DNA of 64,000 nucleotides from contig NC_088789.1 of NCBI RefSeq assembly GCF_949628265.1, forward strand, positions 26,653,883 to 26,717,882. Direction: 5' to 3'. Origin of the DNA: Cloeon dipterum. Lineage: Eukaryota; Arthropoda; Insecta; Ephemeroptera; Baetidae. Positions 1 through 10,688 of the stretch are shown piece after piece. A program made the position numbers and the translations under genes. Every line of letters starts with the position of its first letter. The first letter of the stretch is position 1. The notes below the pieces were generated by a model. It saw nothing but the letters and a program-made list of their open reading frames with translations. It did no database searches and was not told the DNA's origin.

Positions 1-152
1 TTTATCTTATATTCAAGGGAAACAGGTTTCATTTCCAGGTCAAACTGTTTGCAACTATATAATGAACTGAAATTTGTAAAGGTTAACCAAGCCATTAAAC
101 GATATTCAGAGTCTTCCCTTCTTGGCTAGCGTCAATAAAAACATGGCACGAC

Positions 153-529
153 CAGGGTTTGCCAATTTTGCATTGCGCAAAAATGCACCACTGGTTTTTT
201 GTGTAAAAAACCAGCCAATACTGGTGGGTTTTTCCGCATTTTTTCGAATTCAACCCAAAAAAAGACTTGTTTCGCTCCAAAATAAGCCAAAAATTTCGGA
301 AAATTACGATCAGAGTTGTAATTTTTGGTCTTCTAGTGAAACCAGTGGCTTTAATACTATTATTGTAAAATCCCTATTTTTGGTCATCCATTATGGGAAT
401 TTTTGATCTTCCATAGGAATATATTTGTTTGGAAAATTGCGTAAAATTCCAGAAAAACCCACAAAAACAGTTTTTGCTATTCAGCGGAGCGGGTTTTTCC
501 GGAAAAATGCGTTTTTTTTGCGAACCCTG
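153..529 (+). mobile_element. Non-autonomous hAT-type MITE, family A, copy 1
   Basis: A 377-bp element flanked by a perfect 8-bp target duplication GGCACGAC (145-152 and 530-537). It begins CAGGGTTTGCC and ends GCGAACCCTG, so the ends form a short inverted repeat of the CAGGGTTYGC type. Eight-base duplications and CA-G ends are typical of the hAT superfamily. It has no transposase; the short open frames inside have no recognisable product. A second copy with its own 8-bp duplication lies at 47667-48041, which confirms the boundaries. Confidence 0.9.
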
Positions 530-537
530 GGCACGAC

Positions 538-3180
538 GCACTACAAAGACTGAAGTTTTAATTTTTCCCTCAAACTGCCCTCTTCTTCACGGGTTGCAAA
601 CCCTGGAATGACCTGCCACCGATTTTGAAAGACAGCGTCACATCGAAATTCCCCTCCCTGTACAACCAGTTCCTATGGTTCAATTTTGAAAATATTAGTT
701 TGTTTGATGTTCAAAATTTATTATTATTTAAGCAGCATAATATATGACAACGTTGACAATTTTTTTTGTTCCATACGTCTGTGTAATTTCAGCCTTTATT
801 TATATTTTCAAATATTGGTATCGCGAGCAATAAACTTCAATTTAAAAATTGCAAGGCAATGTTCAATAATTAAATTGTCTTTGTCTATTGTGCACCGTTG
901 GTGTTTAATAAAAATGTCATCAATATTCAATAACAAAAAAAAACGCAGGGTGTGTTTCAGGAGCTTTGTAGCAAGACAAACAAGAAAAAACCACTCCTGC
1001 GGGTTTTTCCTCCTTAATTAATTTCCTCTCACTGCGGCATCCCCAAAAGCCCTAGCTGTCGAAAAATCAATCGGCAACACAATCAAAGCGAGAGACGCAT
1101 TGGCAGTCCGGCAGTTTGGGAAGAAAAGAGTCTGGAAGGAGTCAACAATAGTGTGTTGGAGGTAAAAAAAAGAGGGAAGAAAAAGCAGAACAAGCCAATA
1201 GCCAAGGAAGGGAGGCCAGCAACATTCTCGGCCTTTCTGCCGGGAAAATCGTAAACAAGTCGGCTGACCGCACGCTGGGTGATTTGCAAGTCAGTGAGCA
1301 GACAATCATTAACGATAATCAAGTCACGGTCTGCATTATTTAATGTTAAAGCAGCTCGTGCACAAAAGCCGAAACGCGAGCATAGCGTGCAGATGGCGAG
1401 GAAAAGAATTTTTCCAACGCCCGACTTGCCTCACTTGATGAATGGGCAGCATGGCGCGAAACGAGTTTGCTTAATCCCATTTCTCCCGCAAATTTTACCG
1501 GAGAAAATTCAATTAGAGCGCGGATATCATTGCACTTGAAGAATTTTTTTCCTCCTCTAAACGGCAGTTGTTGTTCCGCTCGTTCCAGCACGAAAGGAAA
1601 GACAAAAATCGCGGTATTGGTTTTGTTTCATCAACGCAGAGAAAGAGAAGCAATATAAACTTTTACAGGGTTGTTGCCCCAGGGCCGTAAAAGTGTTGTG
1701 TGCTGCTGATAAGACTGTTCACGCGGACGCACGCTGCGCAATTCCCATCTCTCTCTGCGTATCAATCGGAACAATTATTAAATTTCCGAGCCCCGCAGAC
1801 CTGTGGGCTGTTTATTCTCTTCTCACGGGGCGTTCTGCATTTTCATCGCTCCAACAACTATGTAACAAAGCAGGGAGTGGAAATAATCGCCGACTCGGAA
1901 CGAGGTCAAACTGCGAGAGGCATTAAATTCAATCGTGCAGACATAAAGTTCTCAACCTCAGACAGGCAAGGCCCATCAGATATTAAAATAAAAGATGGTG
2001 TAAATCTTACTAGCCGCCCGAGGGCTCTCATAAATGTTTGCAGCGTTGTTATACCAGCGAAGGCAAGTTTCAATGAATACATATAAAAGTTCTATAGCAA
2101 CTATTGTATTATACGCGCGTTCATTTTTAAACTGTTAACGACATGCTTTGAAGGCCATAAATTTTGTTCTTCGAGGAGCTGAATCGTTGGCTTCAAATTC
2201 CCATCGGAGGAACAGAGCAAATTTAAATAATTTGTGTCGAAAAAACTGGGGAGTTTTAATTCTTTTATTTGTTTCTAACGAGCTTTTGGACCATTTAATT
2301 TCGAAACTCGATGTGATGGAAGAAATTTACGACCCTTTATTTCCTAAACCGAGCGCCATTTGTTAAGACATTATGTATATTTCGGTAATAAAAGCTGAAT
2401 ACTGATTTGCGTCATTGAAAGTAAAAAAATCCCTGATAAGAAATATTGGCCGCCACTTATCAATTGTCCAGAGGCGGCTCTGGTCATTATTTTTCAATAA
2501 ACAAACAAAATAATTCAGTGAATTTCTCTGCTCTAAAGCAACCTAAGCATAAGGGTAGCTTTCACCTTTACTGCATAGTTTTCTCGAATCAATCTCCCAA
2601 TCAATGAGAATCTCGACGTCTTTTATAGCATTGGCCTAAATGAAACGAGGCTACGTGCCCACGCTCATCGACGTGTTTATTTGCACCGCAGGCAATTCAT
2701 TTCTTCCGCCTGATAACAATTCATCTGTGATTGTTTCCTGCAAAGAGCAGCCCTCGGGACCAAACGAAGCGCCGCATCCGCACCGTTCCAGCAATTTCTC
2801 TGGATTCTGAGCAAACATCGGGCGGAGTGAGATTGATATTTGGTTGATGTATTCCAGGAAAAATCGAAAATGACAAGCGTCAAAAAATAACTAACCGAGC
2901 TATTTGTTGCTAACGTATTTTTAAAAACAAATTTAATGTTTCAAATCTCCGATACTGAAATTGTCGATTGAGTTAAAGCATCATTGCGTGTGAAGAAATA
3001 TTTTAAACTAGGATTTTTACTTTTAAACAATGGCAAAATTTCAAACTGAATGAAAATAACAACTCATGGAAATTTCCTTTTCTAGACTTAAAAAGGTTTG
3101 ATAAATACCCCTCCACAAAGAAGTAATAAGATACTCTAATTTTTTTTTTATAAAATAGGCTCCTTTTTAACATCAAATAC
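538..3180. other. Stretch without a recognisable gene
   Basis: AT-rich non-coding sequence. Open frames are short (at most 128 codons), overlap on both strands, and show no family resemblance or plausible exon structure. I see no repeat unit or RNA gene here. Confidence 0.6.
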
Positions 3181-3361
3181 TGTAACAATAAATTATTGTT
3201 ATAAGTAAGATGCAATAATGGCAAATTGGCAAAGCACGTAACGTTGTAAAATATCGAATTTCCGGGTGATTGTTACATGGCATTCCTTATTCAATATTTT
3301 ACAACGTTACGTGCTTTGCCAATTTGCCACTATTGCAACATAACAATTCATTATTGTTACA
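3181..3361. repeat. Short fold-back (inverted repeat) element
   Basis: Two arms of about 75 bp (3181-3257 and 3290-3361) are reverse complements with only scattered mismatches, around a loop of about 32 bp. The inner part, from GCAAATTGGCAAAGCACG on the left arm, is nearly perfect. The ends read TGTAACAATA / TATTGTTACA. I could not define a target duplication. It looks like a fold-back MITE; a non-coding hairpin RNA is possible but unsupported. Confidence 0.8.
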
Positions 3362-4224
3362 AAACAAAGTGGGATTTTTTTCAGAAAAATCTTACGACGT
3401 CTTGGCTGCTCTGAAGCTTTCTTCTTTTTTACTATAATTAGTTAATTAGCATCAGGTGTTGCGTAAAATAAATCAGTCTTATCGCTGATTGAATAAAAAG
3501 CAGCTTTCTCTAATTGGTTATTTCTTGCAAATTTAATCTCAAATGATTGGCATATCGCGAGCTTATGAACAAATTTAATAATGGTAGCTCCCTTCTGCTA
3601 TCAAAGACCTTTAAGTCGTCATTCTAATCAGATTCAGGCTTTGGGACAAAGACCGTTGCAATTAACTCTGTCTTGGAATATCTATTCTCTGGCTTTCCTT
3701 TAAGCCCACCAAGCAAACTTCTTAATTGCATTCAATATCACATTGCCAACATATAGCTCATGAATCTTGAACTACAGCCAGTCGACGTACGTATTTATTT
3801 CTTGTGAGTTCTGGCTTATGAACCAGACTGATGGAAATTTTATCTCTGAATTGGAAACAGGTTCTTGTCTATTAATTAGGACGCCAAACTTTGATAAATT
3901 GGATCAAACACGCTAATTAATATTTAAACGTGTGTGAAATTTAACATTATTTACAAAAGAAAATTGATTTTTATTCACCTGGTCCAATATATCGAATCAG
4001 GAAACATTTCCCGCCCTCGGAAGTACAGAAATTAGAGCACTGTGCGGTTGTGGTTTTGGTACTAAAAAACCGCAAACCGCCCACCACAACCGCAGATGCG
4101 GTTATAAATTTGCGGTTGCGGTGCGGTTGCGGTTTCATTTTTGCGGTTGCGGTGGAACCGCAGAAAACCGCAAATCTTGAGAATCAAAATTTACCATTTT
4201 TATTATGCAACTGTTTAGCACGGA

Positions 4225-5235
4225 TAAGGCGTCCCGCGGGACGGGTAGGGCGTCGCGCGTGATGGTTTTAGGGCGTCGCGCGGGACAAGTAGGGCGTCGC
4301 GCGGGACGGGTAGGGCGTCCTGCGGGACGGGTAGGGCGTCCTGCGGGACGGGTAGGGCGTCCTGCGGGACGGGTAGGGCGTCCTGCGGGACGGGTAGGGC
4401 GTCACGCGGGACGGGTAGGCCGTTACGCGTAACGGGGAGGGCGTTACGCGTAACGGGTAGGGCGTTACGCGTAACGGGGAGGGCGTTACGCGTAACGGGT
4501 AGGCCGTTACGCGTAACGGGTAGGCCGTTACGCGTAACGGGTAGGCCGTTACGCGTAACGGGTAGGGCGTTACGCGTAACGGGTAGGGCGTTACGCGTAA
4601 CGGGTAGGGCGTTACGCGTAACGGGTAGGGCGTTACGCGTAACGGGGAGGGCGTTACGCGTAACGGGTAGGCCGTTACGCGTAACGGGTAGGGCGTTACG
4701 CGTAACGGGTAGGGCGTTACGCGTAACGGGTAGGGCGTTACGCGTAACGGGTAGGGCGTTACGCGTAACGGAAAGGCCGTTACGCGTAACGGGTAGGGCG
4801 TTACGCATAACGGGTAGGGCGTTACGCGGAACGGGTAGGCCGTTACGCGTAACGGGTAGGGCGTTACGCGTAACGGGTAGGGCGTTACGCGTAACGGAAA
4901 GGCCGTTACGCGTAACGGGGAGGGCGTTACGCGTAACGGGTAGGCCGTTACGCGTAACGGGGAGGGCGTTACGCGTAACGGGTAGGCCGTTACGCGTAAC
5001 GGGTAGGGCGTTACGCGTAACGGGTAGGGCGTTACGCGTAACGGGTAGGGCGTTACGCGTAACGGGTAGGGCGTTACGCGTAACGGAAAGGCCGTTACGC
5101 GTAACGGGTAGGGCGTTACGCATAACGGGTAGGGCGTTACGCGGAACGGGTAGGGCGTCGTGCGGGACGGGTAGGGCGTTACGCGGGACGGGTAGGGCGT
5201 TACGCGGGACGGGTAGGGCGTCGCGCGGGACGTGT
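4225..5235. repeat. 21-bp minisatellite, about 48 units
   Basis: Tandem array with a strict 21-bp period. Most units are a 12-bp palindrome GTTACGCGTAAC plus a 9-bp G-rich spacer GGGTAGGGC. Edge units carry GTCCTGCGGGAC or GTCGCGCGGGAC instead. Spacer variants include GGGGAGGGC, GGGTAGGCC and GAAAGGCC. A block marked by GAAAGGCC recurs 315 bp apart (4771 and 5086), i.e. a 15-unit higher-order repeat. Because 21 is divisible by 3, the minus strand stays open for 352 codons with a 7-residue period; that frame is an artefact of the repeat. Confidence 0.97.
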
Positions 5236-5564
5236 ATATGTATTACGTTGTTGTAATTTCTGGGAATGGGCACGGCACTTTTTATAATATACCAAAAATT
5301 TAAAAAAATCTCCTTTCTTTGAATAAATTAAGTATTAAATCTAATATCAAGCCAATCAACTACTACAATGTTATTGATGCATCATAAATGGAATAAATGG
5401 GCTTCTTTTAGTGGACAAGTTGATCGGATCAAGAGCCACTTAAATGTGTGCCCGCAATTAAAAACCGGGCCAAATTTTTCAGAATGGCGTAATTTTTAGG
5501 ATATCTTGATAGTTATTTCATAACTTAATATAAATGACATTTTTCCACTTTTTGGGTTCTTTGA

Positions 5565-6005
5565 ACCTCCAAATCTCAGGTTCCAACAATCAGAATTGCA
5601 AAAATTTCCTACCGTTAGACTCGCCTTGACCTCCACTAACAGCCCAAGTGTTTATGGGGAGCTTACCCTCATCCCCTTTCAACCCCATTGCTTCAATTTT
5701 AATAAAAAAGTAACGTACCTGCTTCCATTTGCATCGACTTGGCTTCAAAACATTTAAAATCATCCTAAATTCCTACTGAATTACCACCCCCGCCCATTCA
5801 ACCAAAACTAAAAAAAATGTTTTTTAATAAAATGTAAATTAATAAAATTATCCAGAGCTATAAAATGTTGTTTATTTCCGAAGGGTTTAAAGTATAGGGG
5901 TGGAGTTTAAGAACCCCTAAACCCTTCAGCTGCTCAGGGGAGGTCAAGACGAGTCTAACGGTGAAAAGTTTTTGCAATTATGATGGTTAAAACCCGTGAT
6001 ATGGA
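5565..6005. repeat. Imperfect inverted repeat inside the hAT element
   Basis: Sequence at 5565-5634 (with ACCGTTAGACTCGCCTTGAC) is matched in inverted orientation at 5938-6005 (with GTCAAGACGAGTCTAACGGT). The arms are roughly 70 bp with several mismatches, around a loop of about 300 bp. It may be a nested older fold-back element, or part of the hAT interior. Confidence 0.7.
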
Positions 6006-6211
6006 GTTGCACGCAGAAATAATTAAATTTAAGCCTTGCCAAAAGAAAACTATTTTGTTCTAAAACATTAAATAAATTGCGGTTTTGCGGTTACCGCAAC
6101 TACGGTTTTGGTCAAGACCGATGCGGTTGTGGTGCGGTTGTGGTTTTTTATTTAAAAAATGCGGTTACCATGGTAATGAAAATTGACACCGCACAGTGCT
6201 CTAACAGAAAT

Positions 6212-9200
6212 CTATATTTCCGATTATATCAGTACTTTTTCTCCATCTCGCATCACTGACTAAGGTAGAAAACGCCGCGTTTCCAGGCCACTTCTTGCCA
6301 GAGCACAAAAGACAAATTGCCTTCGTGGGCTTCTTGCAATGTACGCGCGCGACAAGTGCGATGAGATGACGTGCAGCGTGCAAGAGAGAGGCGGAAACCT
6401 ACCCCATTCAAAGAGTATGGGACTGTCATTTATCTGGCGCACAGGATTATTCGCACTCAGCACGACAACCACTTGAAAAATGCAAAATCGATGTTAATGA
6501 TTGCGCGCGCGGGCTTTTTCTCCGCTCCTGCAATAAATAAGGGCCGTGCATTTTCTCACGCCGATAACTGCGCGCATCGCCTCGAAATTGCCCGCTTTTT
6601 TCATCAAGCAGCTCCGTAATGATTTACGACAACCCCTAGTTTGAAATATTAGTCATCACGTGTGTGTGCCGTTTCGCGACGCGCACTCGAAATCGTGTTA
6701 AATCTCCCAACATTTCCTTCTCCGCAGAGCAGGTTTTATTTCACGCTTGTCTTCCCTCCACAATTCACACTTTGTTAGTCTGGCGGATCAAAATTTCCAC
6801 ACACACACACGATGACGCCGACGGAGATAATTTCGTCTTAACGCCTACGTTCGCTTCGCATGGAGGATTTGTGCCCCGCGCTATTGAGCTCTGGCATAAT
6901 GCATGGAGATATCCTGAAGCGAGAAGAGGATTACTCTTACTCAATTTACTCAGCATTGCATGAAATCTCTATACTTTAAAGTACACATTTGTTTAGCAAA
7001 ATATAAAGGACAGCAGACAGCAAAAAATGGGAGAGAATTTATAAAAATTTAATTTTAGTAAGCGTCTAAAATTTGCTAAATTTAATATTTAACCACAAAT
7101 GACAAAAATCATTTCCAAAATAAAAAAAAATAGCCACGGAAATACACCTTCATCAAATTCCGGCTGATTTACGCGAACATTTCCTTTAAAACGGGACAGA
7201 GAATTATTTTTTTAGCAGGAAGAGTATTTAAATAAACAGTGTGGTATTTTACAGCAAAGTTTTTGAATTTCGTTACCCTATACTGTTAAACATCAATTTA
7301 TTGTTGGTCAATACTAGCTGGAACATAATATTAAAGTGACTTTGCCAGGTCTCCTCCCTTCGTCAGTCGTGTACAAACAGCAATTCCAGTGTAACACAAT
7401 GCATGGTCCACTCTAATCCTCAGAGGAAAGCTGTTGAATGTATAGAATATTCAAAATAATACGAAATATTTTGAAAAGCACCCAGTCAAATGATGCTACT
7501 TAGAAAATGAAAAGCGTATGACGGTTTAAAAGCCTTTTATGAGAGCAGAGTCAAGCTCTCTTTTGATCCGAGCATGCTAATACGCATGAAGCCCAAAAGT
7601 TGCGTTAATGCACTCCAATTCAAATTCGCGAATACGCCTTCTCACAAACACAAATTCAGCTCGTCTCTTTGCCAATTTTCCTCTCCTCGCGCAAAAAAAG
7701 CCTGCTGCGTTCCTTCCTCGCAGCCTTGAGGCTTTTTCCGCCAGCCAGCCCATCCATAATGACACGAGCACACATTTTTTGGCATAACATACACAACAGA
7801 GAAGCCGAAAAGCTCCTCCACATTGCAGAGAAGTCACTTTTCTCCGCGGGAGAGTCAGGAAACTAAGTGGAACGCCCATTGAAAATAAAGTGGAGAAGCC
7901 GTTTCAGCGGATTTTGCAATGAAGTCGCCGCTTTACTCCATGACTTGGCCAATTGTATTTCGATACACTACATGCTTGTTACTCTCGCTGCGTCAATGCC
8001 AATATCGATGGTACCCTGTTGTGCTCGATGCTATACAGTTGGAGACAGGATTTTCAGCCAAGTGGTATAGGAACGAAGCATCTAGGAGGGATAGCTCCCT
8101 AAATATATGGACGAGATGGCGTATTTTCAGGATTCTTGGTTCAATAAGAATTCGAATTTTGGTATTTTCGTAAGGATTAATTAAAAACTTATGCACGTTT
8201 CCGAACATTGTATGTGGCTATGAAAATTTTATAATGCAAATATGTCGTGAAAAGATCTGGAGAAGACGGCCGGCGCTCTAGCACGAGGAGGCAAAGGCAG
8301 CGGCGTGACTCAGTGGCTGCTTAATTAAATGCAGGACGTGACTAAACAACTGAAGGGCTCTCGGATGCCGACGGGGCATGCAATGAATTCAGTTGTGTTA
8401 ATCACTTTTAATAGTAAGATAAATCCGTAAAAATGATGTATTTCGAGAGTTTTGTTATACTAACAATTTTATATCTCGCTTGAAATAAAAAGAAAAGGGC
8501 TACAACAAACTAAAATATCAACAAACTAAATTGCTGGTGTGGTAAAAATATGCGACGTGACAAGGAAATTTGCCCATGGACGCGGAAAATCAGGAAATTT
8601 TAAGATGAGATGACGCCATTATGGTAAATACCTATGAAGTTATTTTAGCCACCGTTCCACTGCATCGCCATTCTGCCGGTGATAACACACTTGACCAAGA
8701 CATCATCACCCTTTAGAGAAGGTTCCCCCGTGTACATTACATTTTTGCAAAATTAAATTAGAGTTTTGTACCAATTAAAACGAATTTAAGAAATTTTTAG
8801 AAAATCAACTGCAAATCTAGTCTCCAAATAGGCAGTACACAGAATAGCAACAGCTGAAAACGTTGGGTTCGCTGCGAGTGAGCAGCATCGCACTAGTCAG
8901 CATCAACGCTCATGTGTTACACCTGCGAGCTGTGGATCAATGCATCGGAAGTGGTGCTTTTCAAACGTTGCCGTGTTCTACGCAGCAAAATGTCAAGGTT
9001 ATGATGCGTTTTCAATGCTTGACATTTGCATTCAATGCAACGACCTAATTACTGATTGTGAGTGAGAGCAGGTTCTTCAAAAGCGCGCTCCATCATTAAT
9101 TTGCTATTGTATATAAAAATCTATTCAACGTATCAGCAATACTGTATAAAAAAAACAAAAAAAAAACACGCCAGTGTTTCACAGAGTTAATATGTCCCGA

Positions 9201-10421
9201 GTACGGCAAAAGAGGTCAAATGTCATGTATTTTAATAAACTTAAAAGCGTTTTATGCGTTGGCATAATCTGAAATCCTGGCAGCTTCCAGGGCAGTGAGA
9301 TGATACACATTCATTTGAAACGCAAAAGACAGAGAAGCCGACATGGGGCACACACTTTCCGCCGGGGCGAGCAGCAAATTTTAATTTGCAAATGCGAGTG
9401 TCAACGGCAGCAGCAGGTATGAAAGGCCTTTTTAGCCTCGGCACCTGCCCCACGAAATCCTGCCTGGGCGTTCGTTTGTTTTCCGCAGCTGCGCCAGGGG
9501 TGGCATTAAAAATTCGGCCCAAGCAGTTTGCCTTGATTAATGTGACTCGTGGGAGTTGAAAGAGCAACCACCACGTTCGGCGACAACACGTGAGAGCGGG
9601 TGTGAGTTTGCTCAAAGGGCGGCCGATAGCATCTTGGTCTGCCTCTGCGCGTACGGCCCGCCGCTTAATCTCCCCGTGAAAAGTGCTCTCATCCCAGCGC
9701 GCGAGGCTGCGGGGATATTGTAAAAGTTGCCGTGGCAAATAACTCCCTCGGATTGTGCTCCACGCTCCTGAGATTTGCACCCTAAGAAACAACTAACTAT
9801 AAATATAAGTGCGTTTGGAACTAGTTGCCTCGCATATTTAGCACTCTCGTCTCTTTATTGCACACAAACTGCGGGCATGAGCGTCGGATTCATTTCCCGT
9901 AGATATGCTTTCATAACTTGTTTAAATGTTTGTGACGATGAGTTGACATTCTTAGAACTGTTGAAGCTGATGAGAGCGAGCGACACTTGCAAAACTTTGT
10001 GAGTATGTGTAGCGCTGATTAATTGCATGCTGTTTAAAATGGGTTTACTCAGTTTAGAGTTAGAATAAGAATAAGAAGAATTCTGCAATTGCAGCTAATT
10101 ATGAAGATATTACAGCCTTCAAGTGTCACAATGTTCAACAACCAATCAGAATTCTCGGTGGTGGAGTCGATCTGGGTTGGCCAATCAGTGCGAGCAATGA
10201 TTTCCTATTTTCGCATCTATTTTTCATAATGCCTAATGATTTGATTGTTAATTTACTGCCATTTTTTAACCGCAAAATCCAGATTGCAACCATTGTTGTG
10301 CAGCCGACGTAGTGTTTGATGCGTGCTCACAAAAAGTCATCAATACAATTATTTATCGCAGTCAGTTAATAAATATTTCCCACAAATTGACTTTCAATAA
10401 GATGATTATGTTTGAAATCAG
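6212..10421. other. Stretch without a recognisable gene
   Basis: Non-coding sequence. A (CA)n microsatellite lies at about 6798-6810. The longest open frame (9241-9792 on the minus strand, 183 codons) lacks any family motif, low-complexity bias or splice context that would support it. No RNA gene was recognised. Confidence 0.55.
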
Positions 10422-10429
10422 ATCATTTC

Positions 10430-10680
10430 CAGCGGGAGCCAGATGTGCGATAAAATTGGTTCGCAATGCGCAGATCCAAGATGGCGTCTGAATGTGGGAA
10501 ACAAAAAGCTCTCTTTGGATTCCCGTACGAGTGTCACGATCCAAAAGACATTATTAGTACAAATAATGCAAATTATGTCACAATATTGACCAAAACTTGG
10601 TCCTTTTCGCGCATTTTCACGTGACCGCCATACTCCACCGGACGCCATATCTGCGCGTCGCACGAATCTGGACCCCGCTG
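10430..10680 (-). mobile_element. hAT-type MITE, family B, copy 1
   Basis: A 251-bp element bounded by 8-bp duplications ATCATTTC (10422-10429) and ATAATTTC (10681-10688), one mismatch. The ends read CAGCGGGAGCCAGATGTGCG and its partial inverse ending CTGGACCCCGCTG. It contains no coding sequence. It is homologous, in opposite orientation, to 27675-27949, where the duplication is perfect. The strand is arbitrary and set relative to that copy. Confidence 0.87.
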
Positions 10681-10688
10681 ATAATTTC

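Larger units (their letters stand above)
4033..6203. mobile_element. 2.17-kb non-autonomous hAT element carrying a minisatellite
   Basis: Flanked by a perfect 8-bp duplication ACAGAAAT (4025-4032 and 6204-6211). The termini are a 16-bp perfect inverted repeat, TAGAGCACTGTGCGGT. The first bases TAGAG fit the YARNG start common in hAT elements. Both subterminal regions (about 4043-4180 and 6077-6195) are packed with GCGGTT / AACCGC motifs, as expected for the subterminal transposase-binding repeats of hAT elements. The interior holds a 21-bp minisatellite and a long imperfect hairpin, but no transposase. Confidence 0.88.

Noticed and set aside
4225..5235. CRISPR array
   Set aside because: Units are directly tandem with no unique spacers, and the genome is eukaryotic.
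4215..5273. 352-codon minus-strand open frame with repeated VTRNALP
   Set aside because: It is the translation of the 21-bp tandem array, whose period is a multiple of three; it shows the exact DNA repeat and no independent protein features.
9241..9792. 183-codon minus-strand open frame
   Set aside because: Longest non-repeat frame in the left part, but no recognisable domain, no hydrophobic or motif pattern, and no supporting splice sites or neighbours.
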